Assembly (NCBI RefSeq): GCF_017875315.1
Contig: NZ_JAGGMM010000002.1
Coordinates: 1-64,000, forward strand
Length of the DNA stretch: 64,000 bases
From: Methanomicrobium sp. W14
GTDB lineage: Archaea; Halobacteriota; Methanomicrobia; Methanomicrobiales; Methanomicrobiaceae
Direction of reading: 5' to 3'
Part shown: one piece after another, positions 1-7,968 of the stretch
How the letters are laid out: every line of letters starts with the position of its first letter
Numbering within the stretch: the stretch's first letter is position 1
The notes under the pieces: model-generated
Seen by the model: the letters and a program-made list of their open reading frames with translations, nothing else
Database searches by the model: none
What the model was told of the DNA's origin: nothing
Made by a program: the position numbers and the translations under genes

Positions 1-506
1 ATTTAAGGCCCTTTCGTGCCTTTTTCACCTGAATACTTCGGCCTTACAATGTGGTCTTTTGCAACTTATAAACCTTCCCTATTTGTTGCACATTTTCAAC
101 AATATTGCACGCACACACCACCCTCAATAACCGTTATCTGAAGGTTTTTTACTTAAATTTCCCACATCGCGCAAACGACCCGAATTTTTTTCTCTGCTGT
201 ATCGCATTTTTCTGCCAACCCCCCGCATAAAAAAATAACCTTACACTGATGAAAAAATTTTCCGGATTTTTCCGAAAATAGCAATAAATCTCTTAAATGA
301 GATAATTTCTATAAATATCTCTTTAAAATACGGATAATGTTATTTTATCTCATTGAATGTGAAATCGTTTACAAATATCTGTTTTTAGAAAATTTAAAGC
401 TCTGATATCTGAAATCCGGCAATCAAAAGACTTACCACACATTGAAAAAAGACCTTTAAAGGGTATAAATGGATGACTTTAATCAGATTTTTAAGGAGAG
501 ATATTC
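1..506. other. AT-rich leader region without a gene
   Basis: No credible reading frame is seen here. The stretch is AT-rich and ends in a ribosome binding site (AAGGAGAG, 492-499) seven bases before the GTG start of the transporter ATPase. A TATA-like GTATAAAT near 460-467 is a plausible promoter element for the opuA-type operon, but its distance to the start is only about 40 bases and no experiment supports it. No repeats or operators stand out. Confidence 0.5.
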
Positions 507-1724
507 GTGGATGAAGAAAAAAGAAACGAATATCCCGCAGGTACAGTAGTACAAGTAAAAAATCTTACCAAAATATTCGGGCCCAAACCTGAAAAAGCGA
601 AAAAATATATCAGTGAGGGCCTTTCAAAAAAAGAAATTTTTGAGAGAACCGGCCAGAACGTTGCCCTGAGAAATATCTCGTTTGACGTAAAATCCGGTGA
701 AATTTTTGTTCTTATGGGTCTTTCAGGATGTGGAAAATCAACCCTTCTGCGATGCATAAACCGCCTTATAACTCCACAATCCGGGGACATCATAATAGAC
801 GGAGAAAATATCCAGCAATTTGATGATAAACAGCTGATAGAACTCAGACGTCACAAAATCGCAATGATCTTTCAGTCTTTTGCACTTCTCCCTCACAAAA
901 ACATCCTTGAAAACGCTGCATTCGGTCTGGATATCCAGGGTGAACCTGAAGACAAAAAAAAGATAAAGGCCGAAAGGGCAATTGAGCTTGTGGGCCTCTC
1001 TGGCTATGAAAACAGTATGCCTTCAGAACTCTCTGGTGGAATGCAGCAGAGAGTCGGCCTTGCAAGAGCTCTTGCATCAGACCCGCAGATACTTCTCATG
1101 GATGAAGCCTTCAGTGCACTTGACCCCCTCATAAGGCGTGATATGCAGGACGAACTCCTGACCCTGCAGGAGAAGCTTCAGAAGACGATAATCTTTGTCA
1201 CTCACGACCTTGACGAGGCTTTAAAGCTTGGGAACAGAATAGGGCTCATTAAAGACGGTGAAATCCTCCAGATTGGTAATTCAGAGGATATTTTGACAAA
1301 TCCTGCAAATGAATTCGTTAAGAAATTTGTCGAAGACGTAAACATGGTAAAGATACTTACCGCATCGGACATCATGAAAAATCCCGAGCCACTTGTAAGC
1401 ATAGATTCGGGGCCAAACAATGCTCTTCATTACATGGTGGAATTTGGGATATCAAGCGTATTTGCAGTATCCAGGGGAAGGAAATACGAAGGCCTTATTA
1501 TGGCGGAAGACGCAACAGAGGCGAAAAAGACAGGAAAAAAACTTGAAGATATTGTAAAAAGGGATATTCCCACGGTCCATGTAACAACCCAGGTCTCAGA
1601 CATCATTCCTGTCCTTGCAGACTCCTCTCTTCCTGTCGCAGTTCTTGACGAAGACGGCAGGATAAAAGGAATTATAGTTAAAGGCTCACTTTTAGCCGCG
1701 ATGGCACGTATGGAGGTCCTGTGA
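507..1724 (+). CDS. opuAA: Glycine betaine/proline ABC transporter, ATP-binding subunit with CBS domains
   Basis: Cytoplasmic ATPase that powers uptake of a quaternary-ammonium osmoprotectant (glycine betaine or proline betaine). In 405 residues I see the long N-terminal extension typical of ProV/OpuAA before the ABC core, Walker A GLSGCGKST at about 71-79, signature LSGGMQQR at 175-182, Walker B ILLMDE at 195-200, and a switch His in VTHD near 232. A C-terminal region from about 285 fits tandem CBS domains, which sense ionic strength or nucleotides in this family. The start is GTG, chosen because AAGGAGAG lies seven bases upstream. The permease begins one base after the stop, so the genes are cotranscribed. 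Substrate specificity is inferred from family; other betaines are possible. Confidence 0.93.
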   Translation: MDEEKRNEYPAGTVVQVKNLTKIFGPKPEKAKKYISEGLSKKEIFERTGQNVALRNISFDVKSGEIFVLMGLSGCGKSTLLRCINRLITPQSGDIIIDGENIQQFDDKQLIELRRHKIAMIFQSFALLPHKNILENAAFGLDIQGEPEDKKKIKAERAIELVGLSGYENSMPSELSGGMQQRVGLARALASDPQILLMDEAFSALDPLIRRDMQDELLTLQEKLQKTIIFVTHDLDEALKLGNRIGLIKDGEILQIGNSEDILTNPANEFVKKFVEDVNMVKILTASDIMKNPEPLVSIDSGPNNALHYMVEFGISSVFAVSRGRKYEGLIMAEDATEAKKTGKKLEDIVKRDIPTVHVTTQVSDIIPVLADSSLPVAVLDEDGRIKGIIVKGSLLAAMARMEVL

Positions 1725-1725
1725 T

Positions 1726-2568
1726 ATGGCAGCAGAAAATTTTTTCCCGAAGATTCCGATAGGAGACGCCGTAGCATACCTCGTAGATGTCATCGAAGAC
1801 TATTTGGGCTGGTTTTTCGACGCAATAAGCTATGGCATCAATTATTTCATAAACGGCCTTCAGGACATCCTGATTTTTATTCCCCCGGTAATTCTTATCG
1901 CCATAATCGCAATAGCCGCCTGGTACGTGTCAAAAAGGTCATATAAAGCCGGAATACTTACAGCAGCAGGTCTTCTTCTGATATTGAACCTTGAACTATG
2001 GGAAGAGGCAATGCAGACACTTGCCCTTGTAATAACTTCGTCTCTGATAGCGCTTGTAATAGGAATTCCTGTAGGAATACACACTTCGCGAAACGATTAC
2101 TCAAATAGAATGATACGCCCACTGCTTGATTTCATGCAGACTATGCCCTCGTTTGTGTATCTTATCCCGGCAGTAATCTTTTTCGGCCTCGGAAATGTCC
2201 CGGGAGTTATAGCAACGATAATCTTTGCCATTCCCCCTGCAATACGCCTGACGAACCTGGGCATACGGCAGGTTCCTAAAGAACTCAACGAGGTCGCGGA
2301 CTCTTTTGGTGCAACGCCCATGCAGAAACTTGTCAAAGTCCAGATTCCGGTTGCAATGCCTTCTATAATGGCGGGAATCAACCAGTGTATACTTCTGGCT
2401 CTCTCTATGACCGTCATCGCATCAATGATAGGTGCGGCAGGACTCGGGCTCAACGTCCTTGAAGGGATACAGAGAGTAGACATCGGAGGAGGTTTTGAGG
2501 CAGGCCTTGCAATAGTCATAATCGCCATAATTCTTGACAGAATCACGCAAAATATCATTAAAAACTAA
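1726..2568 (+). CDS. opuAB: Glycine betaine/proline ABC transporter, permease subunit
   Basis: Integral membrane channel of the osmoprotectant importer. The 280-residue protein has several hydrophobic segments (about 50-68, 77-90, 98-118, 142-172, 218-245 and 258-275) and the cytoplasmic EAA coupling loop at roughly 186-216, containing the ELNEVADSFGATP stretch and a conserved IP-A-MPSIMAG continuation that contacts the ATPase. Its ATG follows the ATPase stop by one base, implying translational coupling. The N-terminal 45 residues are amphipathic, as in ProW/OpuAB. Length and order match a normal opuA operon, with the binding protein downstream. Exact ligand cannot be read from the sequence. 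Confidence 0.92.
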   Translation: MAAENFFPKIPIGDAVAYLVDVIEDYLGWFFDAISYGINYFINGLQDILIFIPPVILIAIIAIAAWYVSKRSYKAGILTAAGLLLILNLELWEEAMQTLALVITSSLIALVIGIPVGIHTSRNDYSNRMIRPLLDFMQTMPSFVYLIPAVIFFGLGNVPGVIATIIFAIPPAIRLTNLGIRQVPKELNEVADSFGATPMQKLVKVQIPVAMPSIMAGINQCILLALSMTVIASMIGAAGLGLNVLEGIQRVDIGGGFEAGLAIVIIAIILDRITQNIIKN

Positions 2569-2725
2569 AAAGCAGAAAAACCCGAAACCACTAAATATAG
2601 TTCACGATAAAGTGTGAAGCGGGGAGGGCCGTAAAGCCTGCGGTTCTCTTATCAGGTATTTTTTTGTCGGAGCATGAATTTAGCTTCGTCATTTCGTTAA
2701 AATGCCACAAGGAAGTGATAACTTG

Positions 2726-3637
2726 TTGGAAAAAAAGATTAAATTTTTGGTTGCCGGTATTGTTGTTCTCTTTTCTATCATTCTGGTTGCAGGGTGTACG
2801 GGAAACACACCGTCCGGGCAGACTTCCGGCAATGCCACTGCAACAGCAGTACAGCCTGAAGACAGTATAAAAATCGGGTATGTACTCTGGGATTCAGAAA
2901 TTGCAAGCACTAAAGTTCTCAAACAGATCTACGAAAAAGCAGGCTACAATGTTAAACTTGTCGCAGTTGATGCAGGGCCTCTCTACCAGGCGCTTGCAGG
3001 CGGTGACGTTGACCTCTCAATATCCGCCTGGCTTCCCACAACACAGGCAAACTACTGGGAGAAGTTCGGTGACGACATAGACTTCGTCGGTCACAACCTC
3101 GACGGCGCAAAGATAGGACTTGTCGTCCCCTCATACGTTAATATCAGTTCTATCGATGAACTGAACTCGGTTTCAGACGAATTTGACAAGACCATAACCG
3201 GAATAGAGCCCGGTGCAGGGATAATGTCAACCACTGAAAAGGCAATCGACGAATATGGTCTGGATTACACTCTTCTTTCAAGCAGCAGTGCAGGAATGAC
3301 AGCACAGCTTACAAAGGCCATAAAGGAGAACGAATCCATCGTAGTCACCGGGTGGACTCCCCACTGGATGTTTGCAAGATTCGATCTGAAGTATCTTGAC
3401 GACCCGAAAGGTGTCTTTGGCGGAGAAGAGTATATCGGATCTCTTGCAAGAAAAGGTCTTTTTGAAGACAATCCAAAGGTCTATTCCATCCTGAAACGCT
3501 TCTACTGGGAGCCTTCTGACATGAACTCTGTGATGTTTGACATAGAAAACGGGATGTCTGATAAAGATGCCGCCGCAAAGTGGATATCGGATAATCCTGA
3601 AAAAGTTAAAGAGATTATCGGCGACGATTCTCTCTGA
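2726..3637 (+). CDS. opuAC: Glycine betaine-binding lipoprotein of the ABC importer
   Basis: Extracytoplasmic substrate-binding protein that delivers osmoprotectant to the permease. The N-terminus is a basic stretch, a hydrophobic core and a lipobox ending VAGC, with Cys24 if translation starts at the TTG at 2726; a Thr/Gly/Ser-rich linker follows and then an OpuAC/ProX-type fold. An ATG at 2702 is in frame, but GGAAGTGA at 2711-2718 sits seven bases before the TTG, so I favour the shorter form. Aromatic residues expected to form the betaine-binding cage (several Trp and Tyr, for example in the SAWLPTTQANYW stretch) are present. About 130 bases separate it from the permease, so it may also have its own promoter. 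Confidence 0.9.
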   Translation: MEKKIKFLVAGIVVLFSIILVAGCTGNTPSGQTSGNATATAVQPEDSIKIGYVLWDSEIASTKVLKQIYEKAGYNVKLVAVDAGPLYQALAGGDVDLSISAWLPTTQANYWEKFGDDIDFVGHNLDGAKIGLVVPSYVNISSIDELNSVSDEFDKTITGIEPGAGIMSTTEKAIDEYGLDYTLLSSSSAGMTAQLTKAIKENESIVVTGWTPHWMFARFDLKYLDDPKGVFGGEEYIGSLARKGLFEDNPKVYSILKRFYWEPSDMNSVMFDIENGMSDKDAAAKWISDNPEKVKEIIGDDSL

Positions 3638-3720
3638 AATAAGACAATCTCAACTTTTTTTACTTTCGTTTTGCCCGGTATTAATATTAAATAGTACAGA
3701 AGTGTCTTCTAAAACTAAAT

Positions 3721-4224
3721 ATGAAAGAAGACACGAACACCTCAAAAAGGCCATTCTCATTTCATTCAACCGTCCTGTTCGTAAAAGACGTAGAAAAATC
3801 GAAGAAATTCTACACTGAAGTAATGGGCGAAAAAATATCTCTTGACCTTGGAATAAACATCGGATTTGAGAGCGGACTTGCATTATGGGACGGAAATTAC
3901 GGAAGAAATGTAATATTCAAAAAAAATTTTGACGAGGATTTCAGTACAAAAAAGTCCCTTGAGCTTTACTACGAAACCGAAGACATGAAAGAAACCGTTG
4001 CCGTCCTGAAATTATCCGGTACGAAATTTGTCCATGACGCCATAGAACAGCCGTGGTGCCAGCTCACAGTAAGGTTTCTGGACCCCGACGGACACATGAT
4101 AGAAGTCGGCGAAAGAATGGACGTCTGCGTAAAAAGGCTTGAAAAAGGAGGTAAAAGTTCTGAAGAGATAGCAAAAATGACCACAATGCCAATGGAAATT
4201 ATAAAGGAGATACTTAAAAATTAA
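3721..4224 (+). CDS. VOC (glyoxalase/bleomycin-resistance) family protein
   Basis: A 167-residue protein whose first 125 residues fit the vicinal-oxygen-chelate fold: FHSTVLFVKDVEKSKKFYTEVMG at the start of the first beta-alpha-beta module (about 14-36), and FLDPDGHMIEVGE at about 119-131, the usual end of the second module where a metal-ligand Glu lies. The last 35 residues look like a small helical tail. VOC proteins include dioxygenases, glyoxalases and antibiotic-binding proteins, so substrate cannot be assigned. There is no Shine-Dalgarno site; a TATA-like TTAATATTAAATAG at 3681-3694 lies about 30 bases before the ATG, suggesting a leaderless transcript independent of the opuA operon. 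Confidence 0.82.
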   Translation: MKEDTNTSKRPFSFHSTVLFVKDVEKSKKFYTEVMGEKISLDLGINIGFESGLALWDGNYGRNVIFKKNFDEDFSTKKSLELYYETEDMKETVAVLKLSGTKFVHDAIEQPWCQLTVRFLDPDGHMIEVGERMDVCVKRLEKGGKSSEEIAKMTTMPMEIIKEILKN

Positions 4225-4274
4225 AAGAAACAGTCCGGAAAAAGAATTTTTTTGATTTGAAAAAATAAAAAAAT

Positions 4275-4655
4275 TCACGTATCAATTTTAGTTATAGCGT
4301 ATTCGAGCATTTCCACAAGCTCTGATTCGCGTATAGGTTTCACAAGGTAGCCTAAAGGTTCGGTCTTCATAGCCCTCTCCTTCATGCTCATATCCGAGTA
4401 TGCAGTTATATATATGACATGAATGCTGTAGTCTTCCAAAAGCTTCTCTGCAACCGATACGCCATCAGACTCACCCTTGATGTTTATATCCATGAGCACT
4501 ATATCCGGAAGTTTTTCCTTAATTCTCGAATAAACCTTCTCCGCCCTGTCTACAACGCCTAAAACCTCACAGCCGAACTTTTTTACCCTCTGCTCTATAT
4601 CCATCGATATTATCGCGTCATCCTCAACGATGAGAACCTTTACACCATTTTTCAT
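4275..4655 (-). CDS. Receiver-only response regulator
   Basis: Single REC domain of 126 residues with no output domain. Acidic pocket residues D12 and D13 follow the VLIVEDD strand, the phospho-acceptor is Asp56 in the VLMDINIKG motif, the switch Thr is in YITAYSD (about 80), and the conserved Lys is in LVKPI near 105. It is encoded just downstream of a HisKA_2 histidine kinase (gap about 20 bases), which is its obvious phospho-donor. Such stand-alone receivers in methanogens may act as phosphate shuttles or allosteric partners rather than DNA-binding regulators; here the kinase itself carries the DNA-binding-like domain. Confidence 0.92.
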   Translation of the reverse strand: MKNGVKVLIVEDDAIISMDIEQRVKKFGCEVLGVVDRAEKVYSRIKEKLPDIVLMDINIKGESDGVSVAEKLLEDYSIHVIYITAYSDMSMKERAMKTEPLGYLVKPIRESELVEMLEYAITKIDT

Positions 4656-4676
4656 AATAACCAGTTAGCCTCTTTT

Positions 4677-5864
4677 TTATATTCCGTCGGCCCGGAACTT
4701 TATATCAAAATGAGTCCCTTTGCCGGATTTTACGTTCATATTACCTGACATCTGCCTTTCAATAAGATTTCTGATAAGGCTCATTCCAAGCGAATTCGTG
4801 GTATAGGGGTCAAATCCCTCCGGAAGACCTTTCCCGTTATCCGAAAAATTTAGCGTGAAAGAGTCTTCACCAATTTTAACAAGAGAGATTCTGACTACTC
4901 CCTCGTTTTTACCGGAAAATGCATGCTTGAAAACATTTGTAAGAAGTTCATTTATCAAAAGTCCGAAAGGTACCGCCACCTCAAACGGGATAAGAACATC
5001 ACCGGCGTCAACGATAACCCTGATACCGGCAGGCACGTCCATAGACTTCCTGAGGTCTTCTACAAGGTTTTCAATGTAGCCTGAAGCAATTACATGCTGC
5101 TGGTCCGAAGACTGGTGGAGATTTTTATGTACAAGCGAAAGTGCAAGTATGCGCCTGTCAGCCTCATTCATAACGTCTTTTATTGACGGGTCCTCTATAC
5201 CCGCCGCCTGAATTCTCAAAAGACTGGATATTGTCTGGAGATTGTTTCTCACACGGAGATGTATCTCGTCAATCAGGCGCTCCTTGTCCTTTAAAGCCTT
5301 CCTTACCTCGGTTATGTCCTCAAGTATTATGGTAATTCCGGGACTTCCGTCATCAAAAACTGTCGGAATAAGCTTGACCATAAAAAAATATTTTCCCTGG
5401 TCATCTTCCCATTCAATCTCCTTTGCATCAGCAGAACCTCGCAAAAGTTCGGTTATTGACCTTAAGACAACCGCATTGGAGACGACCGGCAGTGAAGAAT
5501 CCGGAAGGCGTACGCCCATTATGTCATCGCGATCATATCCGGTGAAGAGAAGGAAGTTGTCATTTACCTGGACTATCCTTTGATCAGCGTTCAAAACAAG
5601 AATCGCATCAGATGAAAAATCAAGCATCGCCGATATCGGAACACGGTGCGAGAGGAAATATACTTTCGCTACTCCAATGCTTCGCATGTCCACGTGTCCT
5701 GATATAAGGAGCATATTAAGATATTTTGAGACCGAATTGCGGTTCATATTCAGAAGCCTGGATATATCGGTTATACTGAGCCCTCTGGGCTCTTCTTTTA
5801 AAAGCTCCATAACCCGGGCCAGTTCCCTTTTGCTCTCCTCAATCTGTCTTGACATAACTTTCAT
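4677..5864 (-). CDS. Cytosolic sensor histidine kinase with N-terminal winged helix, PAS and HisKA_2
   Basis: A 395-residue soluble kinase. Residues about 10-72 look like a winged-helix/HTH domain (ITDISRLLNMNRNSVSKYLN as recognition region), about 78-190 form a PAS domain (SSDAILVLNADQRIVQVNDN onset), and the H-box IHLRVRNNLQTIS places the phospho-His at about 202, followed by an N-box INELLTNVFKHAF (about 308-320) and G-box DNGKGLPEGF near 350. No transmembrane segment is visible, so it senses a cytoplasmic cue, possibly redox or ligand through PAS. The winged helix in the same chain suggests direct coupling between sensing and DNA binding. The paired receiver gene lies immediately downstream. 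Confidence 0.9.
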   Translation of the reverse strand: MKVMSRQIEESKRELARVMELLKEEPRGLSITDISRLLNMNRNSVSKYLNMLLISGHVDMRSIGVAKVYFLSHRVPISAMLDFSSDAILVLNADQRIVQVNDNFLLFTGYDRDDIMGVRLPDSSLPVVSNAVVLRSITELLRGSADAKEIEWEDDQGKYFFMVKLIPTVFDDGSPGITIILEDITEVRKALKDKERLIDEIHLRVRNNLQTISSLLRIQAAGIEDPSIKDVMNEADRRILALSLVHKNLHQSSDQQHVIASGYIENLVEDLRKSMDVPAGIRVIVDAGDVLIPFEVAVPFGLLINELLTNVFKHAFSGKNEGVVRISLVKIGEDSFTLNFSDNGKGLPEGFDPYTTNSLGMSLIRNLIERQMSGNMNVKSGKGTHFDIKFRADGI

Positions 5865-6141
5865 CCTGTAACGGATATTTTTAATTTTAATAGCACTTAA
5901 TGGTTCCTTTAGTGATATGCAATATCGATACGATAGAGAATCCTGCTTTAATTCCTAATCTGACGGACATACATGGAGTTTTCAATAAAATAAAATATAA
6001 AAAAGCCATACATTCACCGGAAAAATAATCTAAAAACCTGTCTGACTTAAAACATTAAAAAAAGAGACCAGCTTAACGCATTAAAAATCCGTTCATCAGT
6101 AAATATTTTTGCCCAACAAAAAAAGACATTATGGTGATAAC

Positions 6142-6963
6142 TTGATAGAGGAATTTCTGGCTGCGGCTTCACTCTGCGGATATATACTTTTTCTTGTGAA
6201 ATGGCGCTTCAGCAAATATTTTGGGGCCTTGGGATGGATCTGCCTTGTTGCAATGATATTCTCGGATTTCCCCGGATACATCCATGAAAATAATTTTGCA
6301 TATCCTCTAATAGCTCTAGTCTCTCTCCCGGCCCTTTACGCAACCATTAAACTTCTGATGAAAGAAAACGCTACCGTTAACAGGGTAACGCAAGGTGCGG
6401 CTTTTGCGTTTATTATATACGCACCCTTCGCGTACATCGATCAGCTCGGAAACCTCCTGATATATGCAAACGTCTTTGTCCTTCAGACAATTCTCGATTT
6501 GCTTGGATTTTCCTACTCCATGCCGCAATGGAACATATTCATGCATGACATATTCAGGGTGGAAATTATCCTTGGGTGTACCGGAATTCAGGCCATTGCA
6601 ATAATGGCGGGAGTTATAGCAGCTGTTTCGTCAACTTATGTGCAGAAGCTGATATCGGCATTTGTCGTCGTTTTCACCGTTGTCATAATGAACTTTATCA
6701 GAAACCTGTTCGTGATATTCGCGTACACTGAGCAGTGGTTTCCGTATTTACCTGAAATCGCGTCAAACGGACAGTACGGTTATGAAAGTTTTTTCTGGGC
6801 GCACAACGTCATATCTGAGTTCGGCTTATCTCTTCTGACTATCATAATACTCCTTTTGGCGCTGCTTAAACTGAACCCTGACCTGAAGGAGTTTATAATG
6901 GACATTATAAGGACATACAAAAAAGAGTTCGGTATCAAATCAAAAAAAGCGTTCAGCGGATGA
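6142..6963 (+). CDS. artA: Archaeosortase A-like membrane transpeptidase, copy 1
   Basis: Polytopic membrane protein of the exosortase/archaeosortase family, which cleaves C-terminal sorting signals such as PGF-CTERM and can attach proteins to lipid at the cell surface. Seven or eight hydrophobic segments are seen. Numbering from the TTG at 6142, the candidate nucleophile is Cys146 in LGCTGIQ, the conserved Arg is Arg187 in NFIRN, and a C-terminal FFWAHNVISE block carries His221 with Glu226. GGTGA at 6133-6137 supports this TTG; another in-frame TTG is at 6109. Copy 2 follows 100 bases downstream with the same blocks but Arg at the position of Glu226. No substrate with an obvious PGF-CTERM tail is encoded in this window. 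Confidence 0.85.
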   Translation: MIEEFLAAASLCGYILFLVKWRFSKYFGALGWICLVAMIFSDFPGYIHENNFAYPLIALVSLPALYATIKLLMKENATVNRVTQGAAFAFIIYAPFAYIDQLGNLLIYANVFVLQTILDLLGFSYSMPQWNIFMHDIFRVEIILGCTGIQAIAIMAGVIAAVSSTYVQKLISAFVVVFTVVIMNFIRNLFVIFAYTEQWFPYLPEIASNGQYGYESFFWAHNVISEFGLSLLTIIILLLALLKLNPDLKEFIMDIIRTYKKEFGIKSKKAFSG

Positions 6964-7065
6964 GAGGTGAAATAAAATATATTCAGTTCACGTAAAATGC
7001 GCAAGTCGTGCCTAAAAACCGATCCGCATATTTTATTGGCTAATAAGTGGTTGGTTTAACATTAA

Positions 7066-7896
7066 ATGGCTGATTTGTTCCTTACCCTTTCGCTCATATC
7101 ATTTGTGCTCTTCACAGTTCCGACAGGACTAAGAAAGTACTTCGGGGCATTCGGGTGGACATTTCTGGCATTGTCCTTCTTCAGCATTACAGCCTCCTAT
7201 CTCTCTGAAAACGAATTTGTGTACCTTTTCGGGGCTTTACTTTCGCTGCCGGTCTTCTATGTATCAATACTCTACTCACTTAAAGGTGACAAAACAGCCT
7301 TCAGAATCAACTTCGTTGCGGCAGTCGCTTTTATAATTTATGCAGCAGTCGCTTTTTTAAGCCCGGTCTCTGATTTTCTCATAGCAGCGCAGGTCGACAA
7401 CACAGTAACAGCACTTGCCGCAATAGGGCACCCCGCATCAGCATCGGCATGGGACACCATACTTAGCAAAGGATATACGGTAATTATAACATTTTCATGC
7501 ACCCCTGTTCTCGGAACCGCCGTAATGGTCGGTCTTGCCGCCGGTGCAAAAGGGAGCAGCCGCGGCAAATTTCTGGCCTGTCTGTTTGCAATAATCTCTC
7601 TTGCAGCGCTTAACATTATAAGGCTCATATTCGTTGTAGTCGCATACTCCGACCAGTGGTTTCCGTATTTTCTGGACATTGCATCAGAAGGATACCCCGG
7701 ATACGAAAGTTTTTACTGGGCACATAATGTCATAGGAAGAATAAGCTTTACAATCCTTGGGATAGTTGTCGCCGGCGGAGGCATGGCACTGTTCGTACCG
7801 TCCATATGGGAGTTCTATTCCGAAATCCTTCATTTTTATTATAAAGGAATCAAAAATATTGCAGATACTTTTTCAACAATATTTAAGTCAAATTAA
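7066..7896 (+). CDS. Archaeosortase-like membrane protein, copy 2
   Basis: Second exosortase-fold membrane protein, 276 residues, clearly related to its upstream neighbour: both carry a YFGAFGW/YFGALGW block in the N-terminal third, SDQWFPY/TEQWFPY and GYESFYWAHNVI/GYESFFWAHNVI near the C-terminus. Candidate catalytic residues are Cys145 in FSCTPVLG, Arg186 in LNIIRL, His220 and Arg225 in HNVIGR. The Cys motif differs from the usual CTGIQ: Pro replaces Gly after Cys-Thr. ATG start at 7066 has no strong ribosome binding site. It may be a second sortase with different substrate, or a partner of copy 1. Function is inferred from family only. Confidence 0.8.
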   Translation: MADLFLTLSLISFVLFTVPTGLRKYFGAFGWTFLALSFFSITASYLSENEFVYLFGALLSLPVFYVSILYSLKGDKTAFRINFVAAVAFIIYAAVAFLSPVSDFLIAAQVDNTVTALAAIGHPASASAWDTILSKGYTVIITFSCTPVLGTAVMVGLAAGAKGSSRGKFLACLFAIISLAALNIIRLIFVVVAYSDQWFPYFLDIASEGYPGYESFYWAHNVIGRISFTILGIVVAGGGMALFVPSIWEFYSEILHFYYKGIKNIADTFSTIFKSN

Positions 7897-7968
7897 AATA
7901 ATTTTTAAAGTAATGGAACGTTTGCTTCTTTTGTTCTGACGCGGATGAATTTGGGGGATGCCTTTTAA

